In this document: positions 18,119 to 27,868 of the stretch, piece after piece
Layout of the letters: each line of letters starts with the position of its first letter
Numbering within the stretch: position 1 is the first letter of the stretch
Notes under the pieces: model-generated
Seen by the model: only the letters and a program-made list of their open reading frames with translations
The model's database searches: none
What the model was told of the DNA's origin: nothing
NCBI GenBank assembly: GCA_022574595.1
Contig: JACZRS010000005.1
Coordinates: 124,001-188,000 of the forward strand
Direction: 5' to 3'
Length of the DNA: 64,000 bases
DNA from: Planctomycetota bacterium
Lineage (GTDB): Bacteria; Planctomycetota; Phycisphaerae; Phycisphaerales; SM1A02
Made by a program: the position numbers and the translations under genes

Positions 18119-18141
18119 CGGGTGACGCGAAGCGTCCCTCT
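18113..18141 (+). repeat. REP element, left flank of the free-standing RAYT
   Basis: A 29-base unit containing the hairpin GACGC-GAA-GCGTC. It is the exact reverse complement of 18753-18781 and overlaps the stop codon of the amidase gene. Confidence 0.9.
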
Positions 18142-18159
18142 TGATATACTTTTAACCAC

Positions 18160-18750
18160 ATGATCCTCGCATACCACCTAATAATCAGCGCATACGGATT
18201 CTGGCTCCCTAACGATGAGCGTGGTTCATGGTCGGAATTTGTGCGAGCATACGAATTAGCCCAATTCGGTCCTGCAACCAAAACAACAACTAGAAGATCT
18301 GTTGCAACTCATAGGTTTGATTATTCTCGACGTGAGTCAATGCGGGCTTCACTAGCACATGAGTCAGTGTGCTTTAACGGCAATCAAGCTCGAGCAATTG
18401 CAATGGGATATTCTGATTATATTAAACGCAGCGGATTAAAAGTTTACGCCTGCGCTGTTATGCCGGATCATGCACACCTAGTAATTAACCGTTTTCGTCT
18501 ACCAATCGAACGCATTTGCGAACAACTCAAAGGGGCAGCAACAGCACAACTCAATCGTGAAAATTTGCATCCTTTTATAGATGAACCTTATAACAATGGT
18601 CGACTTCCTACACCATGGGCAAGGAAGGGTTGGTGGGTTTATCTTGACAGTGATGTAGATATTCAGCGGTCTGTGAAATATGTTCGCGATAATCCTATTC
18701 GAGCAGGATTCAATTCGCAGCGTTGGTCGTTTGTTACTGCGTATGGGTAA
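18160..18750 (+). CDS. REP-associated tyrosine transposase (RAYT, Y1 HUH)
   Basis: A 196-residue transposase of the Y1 (TnpA-REP) family. The HUH motif is MPDHAHLVI near residues 107-115 and the catalytic tyrosine helix is SVKYVRDNPIRAGF near the C-terminus; WVYLDSDVD lies between them. RAYTs bind and cleave REP hairpins as single strands and move them around the genome. It sits between two inverted REPs, 18 bases after the left one and 2 bases before the right one, a classic REPtron. It differs clearly in sequence from the RAYT inside valS, so the genome holds at least two RAYT families. Confidence 0.9.
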   Translation: MILAYHLIISAYGFWLPNDERGSWSEFVRAYELAQFGPATKTTTRRSVATHRFDYSRRESMRASLAHESVCFNGNQARAIAMGYSDYIKRSGLKVYACAVMPDHAHLVINRFRLPIERICEQLKGAATAQLNRENLHPFIDEPYNNGRLPTPWARKGWWVYLDSDVDIQRSVKYVRDNPIRAGFNSQRWSFVTAYG

Positions 18751-18752
18751 TA

Positions 18753-18833
18753 AGAGGGACGCTTCGCGTCACCCGCTAAACGTGGAAACAACGCGGATTT
18801 GACAGTTTAGCGGGTGACGCGCAGCGGCCCTCT
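18753..18833. repeat. Two REP elements, right flank of the free-standing RAYT
   Basis: The first (18753-18781) is an exact reverse complement of the left-flank unit at 18113-18141. The second (18805-18833) is in the same orientation as the left unit with a few changes (GCGCAGCGGCCC in place of GCGAAGCGTCCC). Head-to-head pairing with a 23-base spacer is the BIME arrangement. Confidence 0.9.
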
Positions 18834-18847
18834 TCGAACCGCGCAGA

Positions 18848-20050
18848 CTATCCCCGCCCCTCAATCAGCCTCGCCACTTCCTGTACATCCTTATCACCCC
18901 GCCCTGATAAATTAATCACAAGCGTTTGTTGCGGCGACATGGCTTTGGCGATCTTTATTGCAGCTGCAATGGCGTGCGCTGTTTCCAGCGCAGGCATAAT
19001 TCCCTCTAATTCACTTAATAGTGAAAACGCATTAAGCGCTTCATCATCTGAGACCGTCGTATATTCAACGCGCCCCTCATCCTTCCAATAAGAATGTTCA
19101 GGCCCAACACCGGGATAATCAAGCCCGGCTGAACACGAATGTACCTGTGCGGTTTGGCCGAACGCATCTTGCAAAACGTAACTTAACGACCCATGCAAAA
19201 CGCCTGGTTCACCAAAGCATAATGGCGCAGCGTGATTACCTAACTTCAGCGATCGCCCTCCAGCTTCCACACCGACTAATTTAGTATCAACATCATCAAT
19301 AAACGCATAAAATATACCCGCTGCGTTAGATCCGCCTCCTACACACGCAACAATTATGTTGGGTGGTCCGCCTAAATCTCTATCGCATTGTTCACGGCAC
19401 TCATTACCTATCACCACTTGGAAATCGCGCACAATCATCGGAAAAGGATGCGGCCCAACTACTGATCCTAAAATATAATGTGTATTTTCAACCGATCCCA
19501 TCCAGTCGCGCATGGCTTCATTTGTAGCATCCTTTAGCGTTCTCGAACCGGCTTCGACTACGATCACTTTTGCGCCAAGCAATTTCATACGAAACACATT
19601 AAGGCTTTGTCTACGAACATCTTCAGCCCCCATATAAACTTCACATTCGAGGCCGAAGTGCGCACATGCGGTTGCAGTTGCCACGCCATGCTGCCCTGCA
19701 CCGGTTTCAGCAATCACACGCTTTTTTCCCATACGAACAGTCAACAAACCCTGGCCAATGGTGTTGTTGATTTTGTGGGCACCGGTATGCGCAAGGTCCT
19801 CGCGCTTAAGGTAAATCTGTGCGCCACCAACATGCTCGGTCAATCTCTTTGCATGAGTGAGCGGCGTGGGCCTACCTACAAAGTTTTTAAGCAAATCCTC
19901 AAGCTCCGCTATGAACTTTGGATCCTTCTTTGCCTGCTGGTACTGTTCAGCTAATTGATCGAGTGCAGCAACAAGAGTCTCCGGCACATAGCGCCCGCCA
20001 TACTCTCCAAAGCGGCCAGCCTCATCAGGAACAGTTGTAAGAGTAGTCAT
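18848..20050 (-). CDS. trpB: Tryptophan synthase beta chain
   Basis: PLP enzyme that joins indole and serine. The PLP lysine lies in [14 protein letters not shown], the phosphate loop in [10 protein letters not shown], and the sodium/COMM region in [15 protein letters not shown] at the start. Length is 400 residues, normal for TrpB1. No trpA or other trp gene is adjacent: upstream is a zinc-finger protein, downstream the REPtron. It either works with a distant TrpA or is separated from the pathway operon. Confidence 0.95.
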   Translation of the reverse strand: MTTLTTVPDEAGRFGEYGGRYVPETLVAALDQLAEQYQQAKKDPKFIAELEDLLKNFVGRPTPLTHAKRLTEHVGGAQIYLKREDLAHTGAHKINNTIGQGLLTVRMGKKRVIAETGAGQHGVATATACAHFGLECEVYMGAEDVRRQSLNVFRMKLLGAKVIVVEAGSRTLKDATNEAMRDWMGSVENTHYILGSVVGPHPFPMIVRDFQVVIGNECREQCDRDLGGPPNIIVACVGGGSNAAGIFYAFIDDVDTKLVGVEAGGRSLKLGNHAAPLCFGEPGVLHGSLSYVLQDAFGQTAQVHSCSAGLDYPGVGPEHSYWKDEGRVEYTTVSDDEALNAFSLLSELEGIMPALETAHAIAAAIKIAKAMSPQQTLVINLSGRGDKDVQEVARLIEGRG

Positions 20051-20104
20051 GATGTGACAAGTGTAGTTAGGCCGCTCATTAGAGCAAATGCTTCTAATGC
20101 TTGG

Positions 20105-20629
20105 TCAATTACCTGTAAGATCAATGATGCCATTCATAACAGTGTTGATAAAGCCACCAACAAAGGGGAGTCGACTTAACTTCACATCATCTTCATCATC
20201 GAGCTTGACTTCGATGTCGTGCAGCATTGGGCTGTATTCCTTTAGATCCTCAGGCAGTAGATCCTCCCAACCTTCCACAAGCATTTGGACTTTCTCAAGC
20301 TCTTCATTGTCAAGCCAGAATCCTTTGCACTGTGTGCAGCGATCGAGAATGATGCCGCTATCACTTCCATAGTTTATAGCATCAGTTGTGCCGCCACATT
20401 TTGGGCATAGAAGATCACGATCGACATTCTCTAGCTTTACTCCGGTGATCGCGGTCGCTTCCGCGATGGCTCTTCTCGCACCCTCATCGAATTTCACCTC
20501 ACGAAGTTGCACAATTTTGCCTAGCTCATCGCTGTCAAGCCACTCGCCATGACAGCTAGAACACGTTTCTATTTCAACGCCTTCGTAATCGATTGTGGTT
20601 AAAATCTCTTGACAGTTCGGACATTTCAT
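20105..20629 (-). CDS. Zinc-finger protein with two TFIIB-like ribbons
   Basis: Two repeats of the zf-TFIIB type are visible: MKCPNCQEIL with CSSCHGEWLDSDEL, then LLCPKCGGTT with CTQCKGFWLDNEEL. Each binds one zinc through four cysteines. The C-terminal half is acidic and ends in a hydrophobic FVGGFINTVMNGIIDL segment that may touch the membrane. Bacterial proteins of this type are of unknown function. It lies 55 bases upstream of trpB on the same strand and may be cotranscribed. Confidence 0.75.
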   Translation of the reverse strand: MKCPNCQEILTTIDYEGVEIETCSSCHGEWLDSDELGKIVQLREVKFDEGARRAIAEATAITGVKLENVDRDLLCPKCGGTTDAINYGSDSGIILDRCTQCKGFWLDNEELEKVQMLVEGWEDLLPEDLKEYSPMLHDIEVKLDDEDDVKLSRLPFVGGFINTVMNGIIDLTGN

Positions 20630-20720
20630 ATTGATTTACCTTCCTTAAAACCGGCATACAGCGTACCTTGTATGTGTACTTATAGTGTAGATTCCCTCCA
20701 TTTGCAACGAACCAGGATTG

Positions 20721-21503
20721 TTACAGCAGAATCGAGGCGAAGAACTCCGTCTGCCGCTGCTTTGCATCCGCAGCCATTTTCCCAAACCCTGCGTGCTCGA
20801 ACGGTGCGCCGGTGTGTTCGTAAGTGATTATCTCTACAAGCTCAGGCTGCAGGTAATGATTTCGTAATGCCTCTATGAACCGCTTTTGTCCTTCGTATGG
20901 AACCCATTCATCATAGCGTGCATGGAAGGCCTGGAATGGAATTTCGCGCCAATGCTCTAGTCGGTTAAGCGGGTTCAATGTTGCGATATCATTCTCATCG
21001 CAATCCCTAAACATAGGCCTGTGCTTTTGATCGTTCCAAGAACCACTAGTCGCTTCAACGGAAGCGCAGCGAAAAGGGTGATCGCTGCATAGCCGAGCGA
21101 TCGCCGCCATGCCTCCGACTGACATTCCACCAATACCCATGCGTTTGCTATCAAATTCTTTCATCTCGCCTATGGTTGCAACAATCTGATCGATCTCTTC
21201 AGTCATCTGAAGCACTACTTCCAGTGCTGCTTCGGGTTCCTGCATTGTTTTAATGAAGCGTTCACCATGACCTGGTAAATCAACTGCACACACGCCTATT
21301 CCCGCTCGAATCCATCGCAGGTATCGCCCCGGATCAAGTTCCTTGTTTACAGTGCGCCCATGCATCCAAATCACAAATGGAACCGATTCACCCGAATCCC
21401 AATCCGGATGAGCAAGCAGTGCGGGAATAGCATTTGTACCAATACGTTCCCAGCGCGCTTGCTTACGCAGCATTGATGGCATTTTTCCTGCAAGATCAAC
21501 CAT
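20721..21503 (-). CDS. Alpha/beta hydrolase, cytoplasmic
   Basis: A 260-residue hydrolase with PFVIWMHGRT (oxyanion strand), the nucleophile elbow GIGGMSVGGMA, an AFHARYDEWVPYE acid segment, and a late histidine in TGAPFEHAGF. The acyl-aminoacyl-peptidase/dienelactone hydrolase group is the closest match. No signal peptide. It is 22 bases after the methyltransferase gene and likely cotranscribed with it. The substrate is unknown. Confidence 0.78.
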   Translation of the reverse strand: MVDLAGKMPSMLRKQARWERIGTNAIPALLAHPDWDSGESVPFVIWMHGRTVNKELDPGRYLRWIRAGIGVCAVDLPGHGERFIKTMQEPEAALEVVLQMTEEIDQIVATIGEMKEFDSKRMGIGGMSVGGMAAIARLCSDHPFRCASVEATSGSWNDQKHRPMFRDCDENDIATLNPLNRLEHWREIPFQAFHARYDEWVPYEGQKRFIEALRNHYLQPELVEIITYEHTGAPFEHAGFGKMAADAKQRQTEFFASILL

Positions 21504-21525
21504 GAAGCGAGATCATAGCAATCAA

Positions 21526-22584
21526 CTAAGGTTTCGCTTCGAGAATCAGGTTGAAGGGTGTTTGCGTAGCCTTACGGAAGTGAGTGAATCCACCTTCGCG
21601 CACAACATTTTCTAGCCGTTTTGGTCCAGCTTGTGCGCCAAGGGCAAGACCAACTTCCTGGCTTTTCGAGACAGGCGTACAAATCATTGTTGAAAATGCG
21701 TAGTACAACCTTCCAACCGGATTCAGATTCTTCTCCAGTTCATCCTCTGCGAACGGTTCAACGATGAGCAAAGTTCCATCGGGTTTTAGCGCTTTAAGAG
21801 TGTGTGCTACTCCACCAACAGGGTCACCCATATCATGCAGACAATCGAAGTATGCTATTAAATCGTAATCAGTGCCGGGGAAGTCTTTAGCGGCTGCAAC
21901 TTCAAAGCTGATGTTTGTTAATCCCGATTCAGCTGCGCGGTTATTAGCGTTTACTACAGATGGTTCGTGAAAATCAAAGCCAACAAAGGTTGAGTTTGGA
22001 AACGCTAGGGCCATGACGATTGTGGATGCGCCATGGCCACAACCAATATCTGCAATTTTGGCACCGCTTTCGAGTTTTTCTATCACGCCATCAAGAGCAG
22101 GCAACCATTCATCAACTAGACTTGCTTTATACCCAGGGCGGAAGAATTTTTCAGTTCCACAAAATAGACATTCACTGTGATCACCCCATGCAACGCCTTT
22201 ACCTGTCTTAAACACTTCAGCGATCTTTGGTTCGTCTATGGTCATCGAGGCGATGGCGTAGAATCCTCCGGTCATGCAAGCTGGGCTGTCATCATCTGCA
22301 AACACAGCTTGTTGTTCGGGCGACATACTGAATCGCTCAGTTGCAGAGTCGTATTCGATGTAACCTGAGCCGGCTTGAGCAGCACACCACTCGCGAATGT
22401 AGCGCTCGTTTGTGTCTGTTTTTTCGGCTAGTTCTTGAGTATTTAACGGTCCATCTAGAGCCAATTTCTTATAAAGCCCCAGGCGATCTCCGATGATTAC
22501 CAGCGGCGCTACTGCTGCAGCACCCATATCGCAGACCATTTTCCCGAGTAGCGCATCAAGTTTCGATTCTTCTAATACTGTCAT
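21526..22584 (-). CDS. SAM-dependent methyltransferase with winged-helix N-terminus
   Basis: A 352-residue class I methyltransferase. The N-terminal part is a winged helix (LNTQELAEKTDTNERYIREW), followed by the SAM motif ADIGCGHGASTIVMALAFP and the acidic FVGFDFHE strand, then YDLIAYFDCLHDMGDP and the LKPDGTLLIVEP motif. This layout matches the Rv2258c-like family of small-molecule methyltransferases. Followed at 22 bases by a hydrolase, it may act in a shared modification of a small molecule. Substrate unknown. Confidence 0.8.
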   Translation of the reverse strand: MTVLEESKLDALLGKMVCDMGAAAVAPLVIIGDRLGLYKKLALDGPLNTQELAEKTDTNERYIREWCAAQAGSGYIEYDSATERFSMSPEQQAVFADDDSPACMTGGFYAIASMTIDEPKIAEVFKTGKGVAWGDHSECLFCGTEKFFRPGYKASLVDEWLPALDGVIEKLESGAKIADIGCGHGASTIVMALAFPNSTFVGFDFHEPSVVNANNRAAESGLTNISFEVAAAKDFPGTDYDLIAYFDCLHDMGDPVGGVAHTLKALKPDGTLLIVEPFAEDELEKNLNPVGRLYYAFSTMICTPVSKSQEVGLALGAQAGPKRLENVVREGGFTHFRKATQTPFNLILEAKP

Positions 22585-22753
22585 GTTATTTTCCGTGTTA
22601 ACTGTCAGGTATTCGCTCGGCGAATAGTTCTAGCCGATCAGTTTCTATAATAAATAACGGTTTGAGGCAAATTGTCTTCAATATATTAACAAGACGCCTA
22701 CGATCGATACTTATTAGCATAGCATGTTTAACATATGAGTTTAAGGCTTCATA

Positions 22754-23377
22754 ATGCCCAAGATTATTTCTGGTAAATTTAGATCTCGTCAGCTCATAAA
22801 CATTCCGGATGATTTATCGACAAGACCGTTCCTGGGTCGAGTTAAGGAATCTGTGTTCGGCATGCTGCATGAATGGTTTGAAGGCGCCAATGTTCTGGAT
22901 CTATTTGCGGGGATTGGAACAGTGGGTCTTGAGGCGGTCAGTAGAGGCGCAGCATCAGTCTTGCTGGTCGAAAAAGATCCAAAGGTATTCTCTATATTGA
23001 AGCAGAATATAGAGATGTTTAATTGCAGCGATCGTGCAATTGCCATGCAGGCAGATGCTCTTGCTCAGACCTGCTTGCTAAGAGCGCCTCAACCGATAGA
23101 TCTGATCTTCATGGATCCGCCTTACCGGATGATGCAGGATGAACTCGGCCGCGCCAGAATTCTAAACCAGCTACATCTGTGCCGATCGCTTATGGGTGAT
23201 AAAGGATTTGTTGTGCTGCGCAGTCCAGTTAACCCTGAGGATGTAGATTTTTCTATTCCAGGCTTTGATGGGCCTGAGGTTCACCAATACCAAAAGAGTA
23301 TGTGGGCTTTTCTTTACTCACCTGCGACCGATCAAACATCAACATCAAAAGACGACGATGAGTCGGCTGGTGAATAA
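22754..23377 (+). CDS. rsmD: 16S rRNA (guanine966-N2)-methyltransferase
   Basis: The N-terminal ISGKFRSRQL and TRPFLGRVKESVFGML segments are the RsmD signature. The SAM motif is VLDLFAGIGTVGLEAVSRGA and the catalytic motif is FMDPPY. Length is 207 residues with an acidic C-terminal tail. It methylates G966 of 16S rRNA during 30S assembly. Followed after 36 bases by the CCA/poly(A) polymerase gene. Confidence 0.92.
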   Translation: MPKIISGKFRSRQLINIPDDLSTRPFLGRVKESVFGMLHEWFEGANVLDLFAGIGTVGLEAVSRGAASVLLVEKDPKVFSILKQNIEMFNCSDRAIAMQADALAQTCLLRAPQPIDLIFMDPPYRMMQDELGRARILNQLHLCRSLMGDKGFVVLRSPVNPEDVDFSIPGFDGPEVHQYQKSMWAFLYSPATDQTSTSKDDDESAGE

Positions 23378-23413
23378 AGTAAACTGTTGATTAGCGTTAG
23401 GTGCACTTATCTC

Positions 23414-24667
23414 ATGCAACAGTCATCTGAAAATCCTGATCCTAAATCAACTGCTGATCTAAGAGAAGCAGCTACTAATGTTGCGCGCACACTGATTGAT
23501 GCAGGCTATACCGCTTATTTTGCAGGAGGCTGTGTACGCGACAAGCTGATGGGCAACGAACCTTTGGACTATGACATTGCGACAAATGCACGCCCGGAGC
23601 AAGTCTGTGAATTATTTGAGCGGACGCAATTAGTAGGAGAAGCCTTCGGAGTAGTTCTGGTATCAACGCTTGGATATCAGTTTGAAGTTGCAACATTTAG
23701 AACTGATGGCGTATACAGCGATGGCCGCCATCCTCAATCTGTTACGTACTCAGATGCTGAGCATGATGCGCAGAGGCGAGATTTTACAATCAACGGCCTA
23801 TTTGAAGAACCACTTACAGGAAAAGTAATTGATTACGTAAATGGTCAAGAGGATCTTAGTGCAAAGCTTTTAAAGGCAATAGGAGATCCACAAGCACGGT
23901 TCCTGGAAGATCGCTTGAGAATGTTGCGTGCAGTGCGTTTTGCAGCGCGCTTTGGGTTTACCATTGATGAGCAGACCGCAGAAGCTATACGCGATGCCGC
24001 TGGCGATATATCCGGCGTCAGCCGTGAACGAATCGGCCAAGAACTAAAGCGGATGCTAAGTCATCCTAATCGTGGGGTGGCAGTTTGGGAGCTTCAATAC
24101 CTTGGACTAGATGCGACAGTATTAGGTGAAGAGAATATAACCGTCGCTCCCACAAGAGTGGGTCGGCTTCCAGATGATGCTCCATACCCTACGGCTCTAG
24201 CAGCATGGCTGTTAGATCGAGACGAATGCAGTCAGACAAGTCACCATGTTACGTCTAGAAATTGGGGCGCAAAGCTCATGCTCTCAAACTCCGATCAGCA
24301 GGACTTCACTAGATGTCTAAGCACCTACCAGATGCTAATTACAGACTGGCCCAAAGCTGGCGTAGCCGCCCAAAAGCGTCATGCCTCGACTGATGTGTTT
24401 ACCCAGGCCTTGATGATCTTGCAGACGGTGGAACCTGAGACATTTGTAGATATACGTCAGAGGGTTGATTTCCTGGCCCAATCAGGCCTAAGCCCTGATC
24501 CACTCATTTCCGGAGATGATCTGATGGCTCTAGGCATGACTCCCGGCCCTGACTTTAAGACCGTGCTGGAAAGCGTTTATGATTCCCAGCTTGAAGGTAA
24601 TATTTCTGACAAAAAAACAGCCTTGGCATTGGCCGAGTCTATAGCAACTACTATGGAACGAGACTAG
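23414..24667 (+). CDS. tRNA nucleotidyltransferase / poly(A) polymerase family protein
   Basis: Class II nucleotidyltransferase. The ATG at 23414 is chosen over an in-frame TTG at 23387. The head domain has AYFAGGCVRDKLMG and the metal-binding DYDIA, then RRDFTINGLF and the RNA-binding neck with RMLRAVRFAARFGFTIDEQT. The C-terminal body (about residues 250-417) is divergent. Members add CCA to tRNA 3' ends or poly(A) to RNA; sequence reading alone cannot separate the two. The window's tRNA-Gly lacks an encoded CCA, so a CCA-adding enzyme is needed. Follows rsmD. Confidence 0.88.
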   Translation: MQQSSENPDPKSTADLREAATNVARTLIDAGYTAYFAGGCVRDKLMGNEPLDYDIATNARPEQVCELFERTQLVGEAFGVVLVSTLGYQFEVATFRTDGVYSDGRHPQSVTYSDAEHDAQRRDFTINGLFEEPLTGKVIDYVNGQEDLSAKLLKAIGDPQARFLEDRLRMLRAVRFAARFGFTIDEQTAEAIRDAAGDISGVSRERIGQELKRMLSHPNRGVAVWELQYLGLDATVLGEENITVAPTRVGRLPDDAPYPTALAAWLLDRDECSQTSHHVTSRNWGAKLMLSNSDQQDFTRCLSTYQMLITDWPKAGVAAQKRHASTDVFTQALMILQTVEPETFVDIRQRVDFLAQSGLSPDPLISGDDLMALGMTPGPDFKTVLESVYDSQLEGNISDKKTALALAESIATTMERD

Positions 24668-24926
24668 GTCAAACCTAGGATTCTAAGCTAAAAGCGGCCA
24701 TTTTGAGGCTGACTCAGCCTAACCCAGCATCACTTTGCCGCATTGGGGAATTTAGGTAGTTAAAAGCTGCTGGATTGGAACTTTGAGATGGCCCTAGCGT
24801 CGTATAGACTATGTAAGGTCACTTTTTGTCGCGCCCAAGGTATAGGCTCGGCTTTGATTGCCAATAAGAATTTACTCCTTGCGGATCAGTCAAGGAAGTC
24901 TCCGTTTACATAAGTGAGGAAATTAC

Positions 24927-26372
24927 ATGTCTCGATTCACTGCTTGGATGAACGTTGCCTTGATCGCAACTATCGTTGCGTTACTCATTCCCACAACTAA
25001 CCAGGCCTTAGCCCAAGCTGATGATGATAGCAATACAGAGGACATTCTGTATTTGGCGGATGGCCGAGTCCTACACGGTCAAATTATTAGCGAAACAGAA
25101 GATGAAGTTGTTTTCAATATCACTGTTAATCGAAAGGCCAACCTATTTGCCAAAATGACTTTCTCAATGGCTGATATCGAGAGCATCGAACGTGATGTTT
25201 CCTTTGATGGACAGAGTGGTCAAGCAGCCAAGAAAAAGAAAACTTATCGAACACTCGCATCTTCAGAAGATGATACTGATAAACGAGGGTTTGGACGACT
25301 TCGGGCTTCAAGCGATGCTGAGGATGTACCCAGCTTTTATATCGTTCCAATGAAGGGACAGATGGGAACTGATATCAATGCGGAGCTCTATAAAGATCTC
25401 ATCGAAGATATTAGAGAAGTGAATCCAGATTACATTATTATCGAGATGAAATGTCAGGATATTGATGATCGATTGTCTTCACCGTTGAAACTAGAGGAGT
25501 GGGGATTTAACGACATCCGGTTCCTGGATGTTTATCGAGACATTGTAAATATTTTCCGAGATGATCTACGTGACATCCCTCAGGTGATGTGGATTCATGA
25601 TTCTATGGGTATTAGCTCAGTCCTAGCAACGGCTTGGCCGAATATGTATATGAAACCCGAAGCAAGGTTTGGCGGAATTGCCAGCGTAGCGGTTCATTTT
25701 GACATACCTGATGAAGAAGTACATGCCAAATATAGAGAGGCATACATGGCATTGCTAAAGGGGTTTGCTTTAAATGGTCAGTATGCTCTTGAAATTATCG
25801 ATGCCATGGTAATACCAGAATATACTTTAAGCGCTTCATTTAAAGGTCGAGAAGTAATATGGGATCTATCGAGAAATGGTGAGTTCCTTGTTGATGGCAA
25901 TGAAAAAGCCACAGTATATTTTCGTTCAAAGGAAGCTGAGGATCTGCTTATAAGCGATGGCACAGCTGAAACGTTTGATGATGTCGCACTGCTAGTTGGA
26001 TTGCGAGAGTACCGAATAGTAGATGGGCGTGCAGATGAAGTAGTTGAAAGATATTCAACAGGCTGGAGAAGAAGTCTAAAAAACTGCAAGGCACTTTGGA
26101 ATGACTATGGCATGCACTTGGGATGGGCAAGTGGTGATGAGACACTTAAATGGCTAGGACGAGCCAAGAGAGATATCGAAAATATCCTCAAAGCTATGAA
26201 TCGTTATCAAGCTGTTGAAATCCGATTAGGAGTGGAATTAGGCTTGAGCAAATTCAATTTAACTACAATCTTAGAATTGCTAAAAGAACAAATTCAAGCA
26301 TTAAGGAGAGGCCAACGTGGCGGTGGCGGCGGTGGGGGCCGGCGTGGTGGAGGCGGATTGGGCGGAGGTTGA
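24927..26372 (+). CDS. Exported ClpP-fold (NfeD/SppA-like) protein with RGG tail
   Basis: A signal peptide ending near ALAQA is followed by a short beta-rich domain (ILYLADGRVLHGQIISETED) seen in many planctomycete envelope proteins. A ClpP/crotonase-like segment starts at about residue 135 (FYIVPMKGQMGTDI, YIIIEMKCQDID, VMWIHDSMGISSVLATAWPNMYM). The serine in HDSMG aligns by position with the SAG serine of its neighbour. The C-terminus is a Gly/Arg tail of about 25 residues (RGQRGG repeated), of the kind that binds RNA or mediates phase separation elsewhere. It is tandem with a paralogue at 26475. Catalytic activity is unproven. Confidence 0.6.
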   Translation: MSRFTAWMNVALIATIVALLIPTTNQALAQADDDSNTEDILYLADGRVLHGQIISETEDEVVFNITVNRKANLFAKMTFSMADIESIERDVSFDGQSGQAAKKKKTYRTLASSEDDTDKRGFGRLRASSDAEDVPSFYIVPMKGQMGTDINAELYKDLIEDIREVNPDYIIIEMKCQDIDDRLSSPLKLEEWGFNDIRFLDVYRDIVNIFRDDLRDIPQVMWIHDSMGISSVLATAWPNMYMKPEARFGGIASVAVHFDIPDEEVHAKYREAYMALLKGFALNGQYALEIIDAMVIPEYTLSASFKGREVIWDLSRNGEFLVDGNEKATVYFRSKEAEDLLISDGTAETFDDVALLVGLREYRIVDGRADEVVERYSTGWRRSLKNCKALWNDYGMHLGWASGDETLKWLGRAKRDIENILKAMNRYQAVEIRLGVELGLSKFNLTTILELLKEQIQALRRGQRGGGGGGGRRGGGGLGGG

Positions 26373-26474
26373 TTTAGCCAACATTATTAATATTATGTGC
26401 GCTTTTATTAAAAAATACTCTTTGAAGAACTTTTGGAATCTTTACTACATCATTACTGATGGGACAACGCTGAA

Positions 26475-27770
26475 ATGAAAAATCGCTTTATCAATAAAAT
26501 AGTAATGTGTGTACTTGCCGTTTCATTTGCAAGTATTGCAATCGCTGGAACCAGTGTTGAAATTAGGCTTAAGAATGGCTCGGCATGGAGAGGTGAACTC
26601 AACGATAATGTCGTAGTTCAATTTGTAGATCAGAATCTCCAAATTGAATTCAAAGGCCAGTTGGTAAAAACCGCAAAAATGTATATCGTTGTTGAAGGTG
26701 ATATTGCTGGTGAGCTTAAAGAAAAGGTGATCTACAAAGGGGATATACGTTCAATTCAATCCCTTAGTGATTTAGTTTCAGCAAATTTGCCACGCAATAA
26801 TAAAGCCAAATCCCAAGCTGTTAGTTCAAGTTCCCCAGATGATCAAGAGTCACGAGGAATCTTCTTTCTGCCGCTAAAAGGACCAGTTGGTGAGACCTTA
26901 AGGCATAATGAAATCGAAATGATTGGTAAGGAAGCGGATAAATATGGCCCGGGCCAAATAATTGTTTTCCAAATCAAATCTAATGGAGGCTTTGTCTTCG
27001 AATCGGAGTTTATTACTGAGGCTATCTGGGATCTTAAGAAAAGACATCGTGTGATCGCATGGATTGAAAAAGCAATCTCTGCAGGCTGTTCAACGGCTAT
27101 GGCATGTGATGAAATCTATATGATGACTGAGGGTATTGCAGGTTCAGTCACAACGGTCATGGGAAAGACAGCTGTATCTGAAAAAGAAGCACAACCTGGT
27201 ATTGACTTTTTAGTTCGTGTTGCTAAAGAAGCAGGACACAGTGAACATATTGCAAGATCTATGAAGTTAAGGAAATATCTGTGTTCTTATGATGTAGATC
27301 CAGAAACAGGTGAAGTTACTATCTATGGTGATTTGTCTGGAGAGTTTATTCTTTCTGATGAAAAGAGTAACCTCTGTTTCAATTCAGATAATGCACTACA
27401 CTGTGGATTTTCAGATGGTACTGCTGATACCAAAGATGAACTTGCAAACTTGCTTGACCTCCCAAGGTGGAATGAAGTAAACGATTACGGTCGTAAGATC
27501 GCAAAGAGGTGGACGAATACTGTTGAAAAAGCTATAGATAGGATCCCAAGGCTATTAGCACGCCGTGGCTATTGGAAGACAGGATCTGGTGATGCGGAAG
27601 TTCGAATCGGAGCACTTATCCGAATTGATCTTGAGTTGCTCAAATGGATTGACGTCGCTCCTCTTATCGCAGAATACAAATTCGGTCTGCCTAGAGAGAT
27701 AATTGAACGCGAACTCAAAGAATTGCGTAAAACACTTGCGGACATGAAAAAGGCCAAGCGCCGTCGCTGA
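26475..27770 (+). CDS. Exported ClpP-fold (NfeD/SppA-like) serine protease homologue
   Basis: Paralogue of the preceding gene. A signal peptide (ending AIAGT) is followed by the same beta domain (VEIRLKNGSAWRGEL) and the ClpP-like core: GIFFLPLKGPVGETL, IIVFQIKSNGGFVFES, VIAWIEKAISAGCSTAMACDEIYM and GIAGSVTTVMG. The NGG oxyanion strand and the SAG serine follow the NfeD1b/SppA pattern, so this copy may be an active serine protease; the second catalytic residue was not pinned down. The C-terminus is helical and basic (KKAKRRR). It is 102 bases after its paralogue and ends at a strong terminator. Confidence 0.65.
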   Translation: MKNRFINKIVMCVLAVSFASIAIAGTSVEIRLKNGSAWRGELNDNVVVQFVDQNLQIEFKGQLVKTAKMYIVVEGDIAGELKEKVIYKGDIRSIQSLSDLVSANLPRNNKAKSQAVSSSSPDDQESRGIFFLPLKGPVGETLRHNEIEMIGKEADKYGPGQIIVFQIKSNGGFVFESEFITEAIWDLKKRHRVIAWIEKAISAGCSTAMACDEIYMMTEGIAGSVTTVMGKTAVSEKEAQPGIDFLVRVAKEAGHSEHIARSMKLRKYLCSYDVDPETGEVTIYGDLSGEFILSDEKSNLCFNSDNALHCGFSDGTADTKDELANLLDLPRWNEVNDYGRKIAKRWTNTVEKAIDRIPRLLARRGYWKTGSGDAEVRIGALIRIDLELLKWIDVAPLIAEYKFGLPREIIERELKELRKTLADMKKAKRRR

Positions 27771-27810
27771 AATATTTTCTCATTTAACATGTAAACGTTG
27801 ATATAAAGAT

Positions 27811-27838
27811 CGCTTGGCGAAAAGCCAAGCGGTTTTTT
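27811..27838 (+). terminator. Rho-independent terminator
   Basis: A perfect 8 bp stem (27811-27818 with 27824-27831) and a 5-base loop, followed by a T-run at 27833-27838. It closes the tandem ClpP-fold operon and faces the convergent S9 peptidase gene. Confidence 0.9.
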
Positions 27839-27868
27839 CATAGACATATTAAATTGCCTAATTACTAT

